In this document: positions 21,436 to 31,540 of the stretch, piece by piece
Numbering within the stretch: the stretch's first letter is position 1
Layout: each line of letters begins with the position of its first letter
Assembly (NCBI GenBank): GCA_014338405.1
Contig: JTDE01000179.1
Location: 1-64,000 of the forward strand
Direction: 5' to 3'
From: Paragonimus skrjabini miyazakii
Lineage: Eukaryota; Platyhelminthes; Trematoda; Plagiorchiida; Troglotrematidae
Length of the DNA: 64,000 nucleotides
Notes under the pieces: generated by a model
Told to the model about the DNA's origin: nothing
Databases searched by the model: none
What the model saw: the letters and a program-made list of their open reading frames with translations, nothing else
Made by a program: the position numbers and the translations under genes

Positions 21436-21723
21436 TGTAGTGAGGATAAGCGATCGTAATATACTACTCATAACTGCTGTTCAGTAGTAGGACCAGAGCA
21501 TATATTTTGACATGAAAAAATGCAGGAAGAAACATCGGAGTGCAGCATTGCCCTTGCTTCGTAAAAGAACTGAGCAGTGGCGTCTGCGGCAACCGAGACG
21601 GTCCGGGCCGAGTACTGTGTGCAAATGAGTGGTTTTGTTTGTGGTCCTGTTTAAACACTTAACTCATGTGTTGGTTTGCTGAGTAAACAACCCTCGTGCC
21701 ATCCGCGTTCCTAGCTCCCAACA
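21436..21723 (+). repeat. solo LTR, copy 1
   Basis: Aligns along its length with 49083-49378. Both begin TGTAGTGAGGA, share AAGCGATC or GAGCGATC and the right end GCCATCCGCGTTCCTAGCTCCCAACA (here split by small differences), and have TG...CA ends. GTAG stands on both sides, a likely 4-bp target-site duplication. No internal element sequence is attached, so it is a solo LTR left by recombination. Confidence 0.65.
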
Positions 21724-22379
21724 GTAGTTGATGATGTGTGTCGCTCTGTCCTCACAGCTTTGTGCGAAACCACTTCATATGTGCTTTTAAGGAAAACCTG
21801 CAGATATAGCTTAAATAGCACGATATAACACTTCCCAATTAGTCCCCATGTGCTACGTAAGAGGTAATTTCATTCTACTTAACTTTGGCGCCTACGCGCT
21901 TTGCTTGCTTCGCCGGTTCATGAAACTCTTGTGCCAGAAACCTCTACTTTGGCGAACAATTGTCTTCTATCTGCACTAGTCAACCTGGGAACACATCAAC
22001 TTCTTTTACTGATTATTTAGAGCAAAAGAATTCCATAAAAATAACGCCCTATTTACTCCAGAAAGGATCATTGACCGTAGCGTAGGAGGGACTAGAAAGC
22101 TGGAAGAGTAAGAGACTACATAAATACTTATTTGGTCCCGGGTTCAAACTTTTACTGACAACGAGAAAATTTGAGAAATTTTTAATCTGGACACACTGGG
22201 CCCCATCCAAAGATCGTGATGTACTCACGATGATTGCATTACGCTGGAAGCTTATGACTGAGATAATGTTCCTCTGCTGGGCAAATAACCCCTCTGGCGG
22301 ACTTTCCGTCGTAGCATTGCCGGTTGTTTCTCTATAATTTCCTCATTTCATTTTGTAATCTCGATCCGTAAATTGAGTG
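21724..22379. other. no recognised feature
   Basis: AT-rich DNA without a convincing frame, repeat or RNA. GGGTTCAAAC near 22141 resembles a pol III B box but has no matching A box. Confidence 0.4.
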
Positions 22380-23155
22380 AACCTGCGTAAATATACCAGA
22401 AAGTGTTGTAAGGCCATATTACCGGCATTCAAAAGGACCGCAAGTACAGGCAAGAAAGAAGCCTCCAGATTTTTAAGAAGTCTGGGAACAGCTACTGCTC
22501 CAACAAGGCAACGCCCCCGTGCAGAGTGGATCTGGTGAGTATGCCACCTCCCTTCCGGAAAACAGTTCTAAACGATATCTATATGGGCCGCACAGAATAA
22601 TTGAAGGTCTTCGTGAGTGACACATATGCTCGTGGCTTGAGCTTGATGCTGACATGAGGAACCTGATTGGCGACTACCGTGCCCGTCTGAACAAAGTCAC
22701 ATCCTGAATTGAGGACCGGACTCCTTGGCTTAAAGTCTGCATGCCGTGATTGAGAGTGTAAACAATGGGTACCAGGCTTTGTTATCAACCGACTCCTAAT
22801 CCAAACGGTCGGAAGTTTTTCTGACCAGCAGCTAGACGACTGGACTTAGTATCCCAACTGTATGGATGTGCTCCAGCTGTACACGTATGCCTCAGATTCG
22901 GTGTACTGAGAACGTACCGTGTTTCTTTACCAATGGAACGGAAATCCGACTCGAAATCATTGGCCACAGGTAGTAATAAGACAACCATTTTCCAAGTAAG
23001 CAACAGGAAACCTGTTTCGATCTCTCGAGTGTAGCATTACTGCCTGTGACTCTGATGATTTTGCCTGCCATGGATATTTTAACCGAGAGCCATCTCTTGC
23101 AGAACCGAAATGAAGCACACTGTGCGATCACGAGGTGTCCACCTGAACTGTTCAA
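22380..23155 (-). pseudogene. Ty3/gypsy relic: protease and pre-RT linker
   Basis: On - the fragment RTGTVVANQVPHVSIKLKPR-like (with one change) is followed by AYVSLTKTFNYSVRP, RTVFREGGG and GVALLEQ, the linker that precedes RT in several gypsy lineages. Upstream in the same direction VANDFESDF and SMAGKIIRV may be protease remains. Frames change every 30-60 codons and several stops occur. Assignment rests on remembered family patterns, not on a search. Confidence 0.4.
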
Positions 23156-23221
23156 GTCTAATTGTCTCCGGCCTTTCTTGGGATGTATGGAAATAAATGA
23201 AGTGGTCTGATTTCAGGGGAG

Positions 23222-23321
23222 NNNNNNNNNNNNNNNNNNNNNNNNNNNNNNNNNNNNNNNNNNNNNNNNNNNNNNNNNNNNNNNNNNNNNNNNNNNNNNN
23301 NNNNNNNNNNNNNNNNNNNNN
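23222..23321. other. assembly gap, 100 N
   Basis: Exactly 100 Ns, the usual placeholder for a scaffold gap of unknown size. Sequence order across it depends on the assembly. Confidence 0.99.
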
Positions 23322-23625
23322 GGTATGTCAGTGGTAGAGCAGTGATCTCCATGGCACCACGGTTCATCTATAACAGCAGGGCCGCATTCTCCTGGGGGCT
23401 GGTGCTAAATTTGGTAATGAAGTGGCCAATATTTGAGAGGTTTGCCTGGAAGCATCTTAGGAAAAATCAACAGTTGCATTTCCACGCACACAGTAGTACA
23501 GATATCTGAGGGTATGTATTTTAGCCAACAACAAGAGAGTGAAGTTATGGCAGAGGGAGTTGTGGTGATTCGACGAAAGCTGTTGTCAACTAGACCACAA
23601 CACATGAGGATTGTTCAGTGACCAG

Positions 23626-24140
23626 TTAGGACCACGGGTGCATGAAACCAACCGCGATATTCTGTATCTTACCTGTTAGTGAGTTTGGAATCAAACGTTA
23701 TCGGTTAGTTTACTTAATGGGTAACGCAGTTTCACTCGATAAATGCCAGCTGCATCCAACCACGCTCGTACCCACTTACTACCGTTATTCTGAATGACCC
23801 ATTCTCGTGTGGTTCCAGTTAAAGAAATCTGCCCCCAAATCGATATATCTTATTTCACTGGCATTCTGAAACGAGGTTAGTAGAAAAAAATAACTCGCTC
23901 CGTCAGCTGTTGTCGTACAATTTGTAATACAATATCGTAGGCACAGAGTGAACCCTTACTTTCAATATGGCCTCGAACAACGGATGCACTAATGTAGTGG
24001 AAAACTTGTCTGAAGCGTCCCAGACGTTGACGTTTAAACGATTTTGGTGCGTGAACCTTAGAGGATATTTCAGTGGGCCACATATTCCATTTCACTCGAA
24101 AGATAGGATTTATGTGACCAGGCACGGAAATCTTCGACAT
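23626..24140 (-). CDS. candidate three-exon gene, unknown protein of 120 aa
   Basis: Proposed exons on - are 24140-23960 (from the ATG), 23848-23714 and 23672-23626 (stop TAA), with introns of 111 and 41 bp. Donors are GTAAGG and GTAAAC; acceptors are AAATAAG and CTAACAG. Phases agree at both junctions. The first exon is Lys/Arg-rich (60 codons, FKRQRLGRFRQVFHYISASV). The second holds TREWVIQNNGSKWVRAWLDA and GIYRVKLRYPL. The unspliced first frame stays open for 87 codons. I recognise no family. With introns this short such a model can arise by chance, and the second acceptor lacks a long pyrimidine tract. Confidence 0.25.
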
Positions 24141-24971
24141 TAAACATGCATCAGCTCATATGAGCACAAACAATTATTATAACCACCGAAAATGGACTGA
24201 AGCATGTAACAGTATCTGCTGTCAACTCGAGTGTGTTTTGAGAATACCTGTAAGAGTATTCTGTTCTGTTGAGAGTGCAACAACTGTTTACCACAGAGCT
24301 GGATTGGTTACGATATTCAAAAGTACTCGTAGGATTTCTTACGCTAGCTGTAGATCACGACTAGTGGCAAAGTCCATCCGACTAAAAAATACATTCGTCA
24401 TGGAATACGATGTCATTCGGGGACGCTGGTTGATGTCCTAGATCATCTATAACTAAGTCCCCAAAATTGGGACGGTCGATCTTCGTTATAGTTAGTAAGC
24501 ATCTGGGCAAGTTTTGGAAGGTATTGAAGAATTTTCTCCATTTTGGTATACAGTAGTTCAACTAAGATTTTTAAAAGACTCAAGTAAGGAACAGTGGTTA
24601 ATATTGGATGCGGTGATAAGTTGGAGCAGCGTATGCATATCACTGACGTCAAGTATATTGTTGTGACCCAAAATACATTCGTTGATAATTTCAGCTTCTT
24701 CCTCCGGTGATGATAGAATGGAATTCACTTAGCAAGCTTCTTCAGTAAAGGCTGAGCATGAGCAACTACATGCACACGACCACAATCTTTGATGTTTATT
24801 CGAGATTTCATTCGAGCAAAGCAGGTTTTAAATCTTTCAGCATAGCACGCGTGTGTGAAGTGGGAGAAAATTTGGCCACTTCTATTTCGGGGGTTAATAT
24901 ACTGTGTGCCGTCATCACGTCAAGTCAATAAAATGCATTATGCACTTCGAAGGACGAATTCTCAGTTATTT

Positions 24972-25493
24972 CTACAAACGCACATCTTTAGTAAAGGGAG
25001 GACATTCGTATAGGCAGCCAGTGACTTTGCGGCGAATAAAACATTGAGTGACAAACTCAGTAAGTTGTGGACATAGAGCTCTATACTTTACCTAGGACCC
25101 ATTGGTGACAGCCATCAGGTCCATTTCCTTCACCAAGCTTTTGTTGCAAATAACTTTGTAAACAGATGAGTGCTCAATGGGGCATGATATATCCGCCGAA
25201 TAATACAACTCTGCTGGAGTGGAGATGAGCGTATTCGTTGTCGTGTTGGCATTACGGTGAGCCTTTCCAATATCATCAACAAGTTTACTGATGTAGGATT
25301 TCAGTCCATTTATCATTTTTATTGCTAGCGCAAGGATCGACATGGGTGGACTTACTTGCAGCCACTTTGAACTTGGTCGTATCAGACTGTACGATCAACC
25401 TGATCAATTCATTCACCTCCGCTGGTCACAGTTGGAAGAGATCAAAGGCCATTTACTAACAATCACGGAGACAATTACACTCGCACTCGCCAT
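24972..25493 (-). CDS. candidate small cysteine-rich secreted protein, four exons with mini-introns
   Basis: Proposed exons on - are 25493-25457, 25421-25356, 25324-25134 and 25091-24972, separated by introns of 35, 31 and 42 bp. Donors are GTAAAT, GTAAGT and GTGAAG; acceptors are ACCAG, GCTAG and CCTAG. All phases fit, giving 137 residues. The ATG is the first after an in-frame TGA. Residues 1-12 are a short hydrophobic leader (MASASVIVSVIV), so secretion is likely but unproved. Six Cys lie at 82, 94, 105, 115, 124 and 128, all in the C-terminal half, with N-glycosylation sequons at 61 and 95. If the third intron is retained the frame stops at its last codon and four Cys are lost. No family recognised. 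Tiny 5' introns are common in flatworm genes. No poly(A) signal is seen after the stop. Confidence 0.4.
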
Positions 25494-25559
25494 CCTTATG
25501 CATTCAAAAATGCCCAATCAAAACACTGTAGCTCTCTTGGTCTTGCGATTATAACCAGG

Positions 25560-27185
25560 ACAGATCTATTTTGGTAGCCCACAAGATTGATGTCGTGTAA
25601 ATCGACTTCATATATTGAACCAACCTGATATTCTTGGTTACTCTCCAATACTCAAATGATGTACCTTACACTGCCCTCAGTGAAATCACAGAAGTGTATT
25701 GTATTTAGCCTGTGGTAAAACATCGAAAGTAAGCATGTTTGTTAAGCATTTCTTCTGACGAACAAAGGAGTGTATTCATGGTAGTTTTTACGATTAGTCG
25801 GATTTCGAAGCAGCTCGTGGTTTGTGGATATACACAGAATTTCTCCTATTCATTCAGGGTCTGATGAACTTCGAAGTGCGCTTCATTATTTATCAATCTT
25901 TTGCCTTACGGATCCTTTCTTTCTTGTTCCGAAACTCCTAAGGTAGGGGTAAGAAAGTAACTCAGCACAAACAAGAATTTTGTATCAATTGTAGCAATTA
26001 TGAAAGCAGAGACTGAGATCAAACCAGGTGATCACAACAGACGAACAGGTCGCCATAAACAAATAGGCACATAATGTGTGAGGATACCGTTTTCTGTAGC
26101 ATAATAGAATAGTCGCGACGTCAGATTCTGCGCTAGTCACAGCTAGGGGATAGCATATGCCGCGTTTTACTTTAACTCATGAAAGTATCTCACAGCAGAG
26201 CGATCACAGTCAACATAAATAGAATACTTGTAGATAACAAACCACTGGTCAGTTTTCAGTGGAGTTGAACTAAGAAATTTGTCCAGGTCTGTAAGAGAAA
26301 TCGCATTATTGTGTGAGACAACGATGGTCAGAAGGATGGTTTCAAATCGGCTAAAACCACCGTATGTACTAGGTAGTAACACGTAAAATATTGTGAATCA
26401 ATTAACAGTAATATAGATCCCATTATCAAAACGGGTAGAAGATAAATAACTATTACGGGCTAAAACTGAACGAAAATCATGTAAAACCTAGGCTTGCACT
26501 CAACAAGCAGACAATGCGCATAAACAGTCGTACAAGAATAGCTATTTCGCATAAAAATGCGCTATGAAACACTGACGTAAGTAACAGTTACTCAAACTCC
26601 TCTTCGGCAACAAACAGCGCAATCTACACAATGAATATTGCAGTAAGTCATTTGGATGACAAAACTTTGGGCCGCTGCGTGTAGTCAGGACTTCTGCAAA
26701 GCGATAACAATTAGGATGGTTTACTTATAAAGACAAATACTAAAATTCAACTCGATCACTTTATTGAGTACCGAACAGACGTCTTCAGTTACCAGCATAG
26801 ACAACTAAATTTTGGTCAATACACTAGAAACACAATGTTTAGGTGTCTTCTTTCAAAATTTGGCGAAGATAATTCAAAGAAATCGTTTAATAAAGGTTCT
26901 CCGAGAGGATCGAAACGTTGCGAAACCGATAACTCTTTTGGTTTTAGTTCGTTGCTGCTTAACCAAGGAGTTACTTGACATTTCCGAGCTATTTCTAATC
27001 GAATTGTTGAGAGGAAGAAACTGGGAATGCAGCTAAACAGAAAATGATCCTAGGCATACTGTTTGATAGTTGTGAGGATTTATAGGGAACGCTGGTGTTT
27101 TGCTTAGTCTTATTCTACGTTTTATAAATACTGTTTCACATTTATTGGATATATAGTAATTGCACCAATATAATACAAAAGTGAG
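25560..27185. other. no recognised gene
   Basis: AT-rich. A 74-codon frame at 26812-27036 (+) contains the run CTCCGAGAGGATCGAAACGTTGC, reminiscent of hairpin-like ends of some retroelements, but I cannot assign it. No repeat or RNA is otherwise visible. Confidence 0.4.
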
Positions 27186-27189
27186 GTTG

Positions 27190-27395
27190 CGGGCGTTTTC
27201 TTTACCATGCTAGTCTCCCAAGCACGAGGGTCAGCGTGCAAACTCCGATCTGGACAAGGATATGCACTACTGATGAGCTCTAATAAGAGCGAAACTTGAA
27301 TCTAGTGCTACCTTTCGAAGTGGGCTAGCCGAAAAGCTTTTCTGAATGCGAAGGCTGCGATCAAGTGTGGATGGCGTTTGGTTTTGAAATAATAC
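27190..27395 (+). repeat. SINE-like repeat with hammerhead motif, copy 2
   Basis: Best preserved copy of the family. After a decayed tRNA-like head it has GACAAGGATATGC, the ribozyme, then TTTCGAAGTGGGCTAGCCG and GGCTGCGATCAAG, matching copy 1 (600-795) to about 27395. Neither copy shows a clear A-rich tail or target-site duplication. Confidence 0.65.
27264..27308 (+). ncRNA. hammerhead ribozyme motif, copy 2
   Basis: Order of parts: stem I strand GCACTA (27264-27269), core CTGATGA (27270-27276), stem II GCTCT/AGAGC with loop AATA, GAAA (27291-27294), minimal stem III, cleavage triplet ATC (27300-27302), stem I strand TAGTGC (27303-27308). Stems I and II pair perfectly. Stem III has one C-A mismatch where copy 1 has C-G. 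All core bases required for self-cleavage are present; ATC obeys the NUH rule. Confidence 0.8.
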
Positions 27396-29015
27396 AAATG
27401 TATTTGGAGTAGATTGTTCATTACCACATTTCTATTATGACTCAGTGGATATTTTCATAAGAATCGTCAAACGACTTTCTAAAAAGTAAACAGGGTTGGT
27501 TAGTATATCCACTTTATTCGATTAACAATTTAATCAATAAATAACAATGCGGTGAGTATTTGAGATTACTCACCACAATCAGGCTCTCTTTGTATTGTTT
27601 CGCCGGTGGTCAAATTCGGCAGATCATACGAGCTTCAGAAGTAAACAGTTCGCATTTTTGTGGACCAAACAGTAATTCATATTTGAAAGTTCAGCCTAGA
27701 AATGGCAATATTGACAACAAAGACCGTTCTATTCAACCCATTTGTAGACACGAGCTGACCACATGGTTGTGAGCTACCTGTAGTCTCACTCCGTTAAAGA
27801 CTATGAAGGAAACAACTTGGTTCAGACAATCTTATTCTTTGTACCTGCCTCAGTTTATTGATCACTCAGTGATCATCCGCTCGTAACTGTTGCAAACTAA
27901 GCAAACGCGCAGTGAGTAACTTTTCACAGACAGCACTAACGACTGTTTCGATAGTCGGACGGAGAAGAGCACTGGAAAAAAGTCAGAGCATCTACGCTAG
28001 TCTGTGTTGAAGTGGTCTGTAACAAGAATGCACTGCACTTCCGGTGGATTTGACCTACTCTCAGTTCTACACAGTAACTGAACAAATCTTAAACGATTTT
28101 CTGGTTTCGAACGCAAAAATGTTCTCGTGGACCGGAACGTAAACCATACAGAGAATCTGCGTAACGGTAGTGGATATTGCTCGACTGAGAGTGCTGAATA
28201 GTTGTAGCATACTGTCTGATGCCACACAAGCAGCAAGTAGGCATATTTTCTTTTATTTCAGCCGATTGATGCATACTATTTTCACTTTAGACTGATATTT
28301 CACCTTGAAAACAAAATTAGTTTGACACCACACATAATTGACCGTAGTTTCGTGTTTAAATAAGGTCGTTTTCCAGCCCCTTTCGGAAAGGAAGACCTTG
28401 ACTAAAGCCATGCTTTCGATAAAGCTAGTCAGTAGTACACATCTGGCTTGTTTACTCCATCCATTTCGTGGTATACTTGCATAAGTACTGCGAAGGTAGA
28501 GCATATGGAGGCTGCAGTATGACTGATGTGAATGAAAGTGGATGTATGTTTTATAAACCATTAGATTCATCTGCTTAGCATCAATTCGAGCTCTTTTATT
28601 CAGAGATCTCCTAGCGTGTGCTCATTAGGACATGCACGATATGTTCCATGATAGACTGGCTGTTGTTTGCAAAAGGTGACTGAACCTCTGATTAGTCGTC
28701 ATCCTTTCCTTTGCGGTTTTTAAGCTTTCTATTTACGCCTTTCCTCTTTTCTGCTTCCTGACAATTTGTCCTATTATCTTTTCTGCTCCGTTAACCCCGT
28801 CTATTAAACCTCCGGAAGTTCTTCAGTCACCACCCATTGTGTGTGCTTTTCTAATTGAACTAACTGATGAAAGGGATATATCGGCTTGAATTTCATTATT
28901 TCTGTTCATGGTTTTCTTCGGCTTCTCGAATTCATCTTCATCATTTACTTTTGCTTTGCACCATCCGAAAATGTACACCCGTCTTCGGGTTCGCATACGA
29001 TGATCCAGTCGTGAT
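27396..29015. other. no recognised gene
   Basis: Two consecutive frames on - (28253-28570 and 27997-28236) are open but match nothing I know, and the + strand overlaps them with a strong acceptor-like TTTTCTTTTATTTCAG at 28260. I see no repeat or RNA. Confidence 0.35.
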
Positions 29016-29019
29016 TAGT

Positions 29020-29115
29020 GTGAGGTCAGTGGTGCAATGATTAACACGGTTGCCTCTTGAAAACGTGGTCGGAGCTCTAGTCCTGGCCGTGGCAAGGATA
29101 TGCTCTAGTCAAAAT
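29020..29115 (+). repeat. SINE head fragment, tRNA-like, truncated before the ribozyme
   Basis: AGTGGTGCAATGATTAACACGG resembles a pol III A box with flank, and GGAGCTCTAGTCC a B box 40 bp on. GGCAAGGATATGC then joins the family sequence, and the copy breaks where the hammerhead should start. This copy shows that the hammerhead repeat has a tRNA-like head. Confidence 0.55.
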
Positions 29116-29439
29116 CAACCTCCTTACTACTCTTTAGTAACGAAGTTAACCTTTAGCAGGATCGTTCATGGTACGCTTATATATTTCCATCAATGAGGCA
29201 AAGTGCCGAACATACGTTGTCACGATTTACTCATCAGGTTAATACTTATCAGCTGGTCAGATATTTCATACGGATTCTCTGCACACAGTAGTGTGGGCTA
29301 CAGTTTTTATTTAGTTGGTTAAGAAGCAACTTATGCAACTTGCAACTGGTGTATAGGAGCCTAGGTAAAGTGATCACTGGTCATGAGGGAGTAACGACTC
29401 GAATGAACTTCTTTTGTGCACACAGCTTTGGGTTACATA

Positions 29440-30330
29440 ATCCAATCACATTTGCTTCAGCTGTTGCCAGATCATGTTGTTGGAATGACCTCGGTTGGGT
29501 GTCCGCCGTTTTGTAGACGACCTTGAAAGATGGTCGAGCTCACTATGTGGTTCGTGTCTGTCCCATGGGTGATAATCGCGCTTATTATCGAGTTTCATAC
29601 TCCAGTAGTTAACCATGCTGAATGCCTCATCGTATGTCCAGTGCATTTTGTTGCAAAACAAACGTCAATGTGTGCATGTAAGTATTTTGAGCTTGAACCG
29701 ACAGTTTGTCCTTCACACAGAGAGGCATGAACGGGCAGTTGGTAACCTATGAGCAAAGCGTGACTGTTGAAAATTTTCGACGAAATGTTTTGTATGGACG
29801 GCGGCTGAACAACTGAAGGACAGAATCGCCTTTTCAGGGGAGGATGGTAAAAACGGCCTTGTTTCCACTGTCGCCATCTGGTACGTCACCGGTTCAGCTG
29901 TCATAATTTTCAAGATGAACCAATCTGGATAGTCGTTTTCTCGACACATTTTGGACAAAAATGTCAACTCGCAGTCAATTGTATCTTTCGAACAGATTTT
30001 TATCCTGCTATCATTGTGGCATCGAATGAAATTCCGTATCTATTTTAGTCGTACAAAACTGTTGAAAATCATGTATTGCCCGTTCCCCGCCAACTTGAAG
30101 CACGTAACCAGCTTTGAATGACTGCCAGTCCTCCCGGTTAAGTCAATGTCATTAAAGTGAAAATGACTGTTTACTTCAGACTCCAATGTGAAGTGAGTTG
30201 AAGTCAACGCGAGACAGCGGACTCTCGCCGATGTCAGAAATGTCGTCCAGGTGGGAGCGATAAAAGTGCACGTCTCTTATTGTGATATGGAGCCACTACT
30301 TTTCGGGTTTTGTTTATGAAATCATCCGCA
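29440..30330 (-). mobile_element. Penelope-like element relic (RT and GIY-YIG remains)
   Basis: On - the order is: HLDD at 30242-30253 where the RT catalytic box (YxDD) should be; pieces resembling the RT thumb (NGQYMIFNSFVRLK, IRNFIRCHNDSRI, CELTFLSKMCRENDYPDWFI); a linker with RFAHRLPTARSCLSV; then HSAWLTTGV and NSIISAIITHGTDTNHIV, resembling the end of the GIY-YIG endonuclease domain. Frames shift and stops occur (near 30070, 29715, 29610). The combination RT then GIY-YIG is known only from Penelope-like elements. The endonuclease core motif itself is lost. Confidence 0.55.
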
Positions 30331-31460
30331 AGCGACCAAATAATCGGAGACCTCATAGTTACACCTTCCGTGTATTGAAGGAACTTGAATTAAACGTTAA
30401 AAGTACGGCGCAACAATAACTATTTCGGAACCGACATTGGGAGACAAATGTAGGTGATGGTTTCAGTCAAAGGAACATTTACAGGCAATACGGCTAAATC
30501 AAATGAAACTATGCATTCATTGTTGACATTTGCATTCAGTACGGTCTCGACAAACTCAAATGTGTTACGCCGGCTTTAACGGCAAATTTGTCGAAGAACT
30601 AGCTCTAGAACCTTAACAACCATTCCGCAGTTGCGCAGTGTGTTCTCATTGGGTGGCCTTGCTTACGGATTTTTGCGTTTTTGAAATCGTTCACCGAGGC
30701 ATTTAGCGCCAAGGGTTTACTGGATCATGTGCTTCCAATTATTCGTTTCAGCTTCTACCGCCGAGAGGTATTCAATGCCAAAAATGGGCTCATTAATGGG
30801 AGTGTAACCAGAGACATGGTTTGCAGGCATGTTATATAAGTAACTGGTTTTTAAAAAAATGGTGTAAAGAACGGGCTGGTTTTCAATATGTTTACCATCA
30901 GGCCATACTACGACCAATCAAAAAGCCACGGTTTCAGATGCTCCAGAACTGCGTCAAAGCCTTGTTCCTATGTGTGTTTATGACGTGACTAACCTGATTC
31001 GGACATGTTGCTCGTTTTTTCGGTTCTCCCGAGAACGCTGTTTCAAATAAAAATTATGTATTTGGTATGATGACCAATAACCGTAAACGAGCTTGTTCGC
31101 TGTATGTTTTTTTAATGACTACTCCAGGTATTTTCAGTTAGCTGTAACTGGTTTTCTTAAGTCCTTCTGAACACAGGATTTTGGTTACTATGAGCTGACT
31201 ATCATTCACAACTGGCTACAGCTTCTGCAGTCTCACAGACGATCACCCTATCCTTTCAAGAAGAGACCCTAGACGCAGCATCTGCTGTCACTAGTGCACA
31301 ACCTTCACACGGGCAAGATTTGAAACTTGACCACGCTTTCTTAAAACACGTGTTGAAAAATACCCACAAGCAAATATGGCTGAAAGGTGGTGTGTGATCA
31401 TTCAGTCACGTTTCACTTGAGCTCATTTGCAGGGTTATCATCAATGTTGCCTAAATAAAG
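30331..31460. other. no recognised feature
   Basis: The - frame 30717-30917 could be more N-terminal sequence of the Penelope-like relic, but no motif supports this. Confidence 0.35.
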
Positions 31461-31464
31461 CATA

Positions 31465-31540
31465 TTCGAAGTTAGGATCCCGAGAGTGATTAGCTCTAGC
31501 TCAAGTCTAGTGCTTCTCTCTCATTTTGTGAAACCGTGCT
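31465..31540 (+). repeat. hammerhead-SINE fragment with the ribozyme core deleted
   Basis: TTAGCTCTAGCTCAAGTCTAGTGCTTCTC is the family sequence with about 15 bases removed between stem II and stem III, so GAAA is missing. Upstream similarity is weak. Confidence 0.45.

Noticed and set aside
23322..23400. tRNA-like sequence just after the gap (GTCAGTGGTAGAGCAGTG...GGTTCATC)
   Set aside because: A-box- and B-box-like runs are present but no cloverleaf with acceptor and anticodon stems can be folded. At most it is a SINE remnant.
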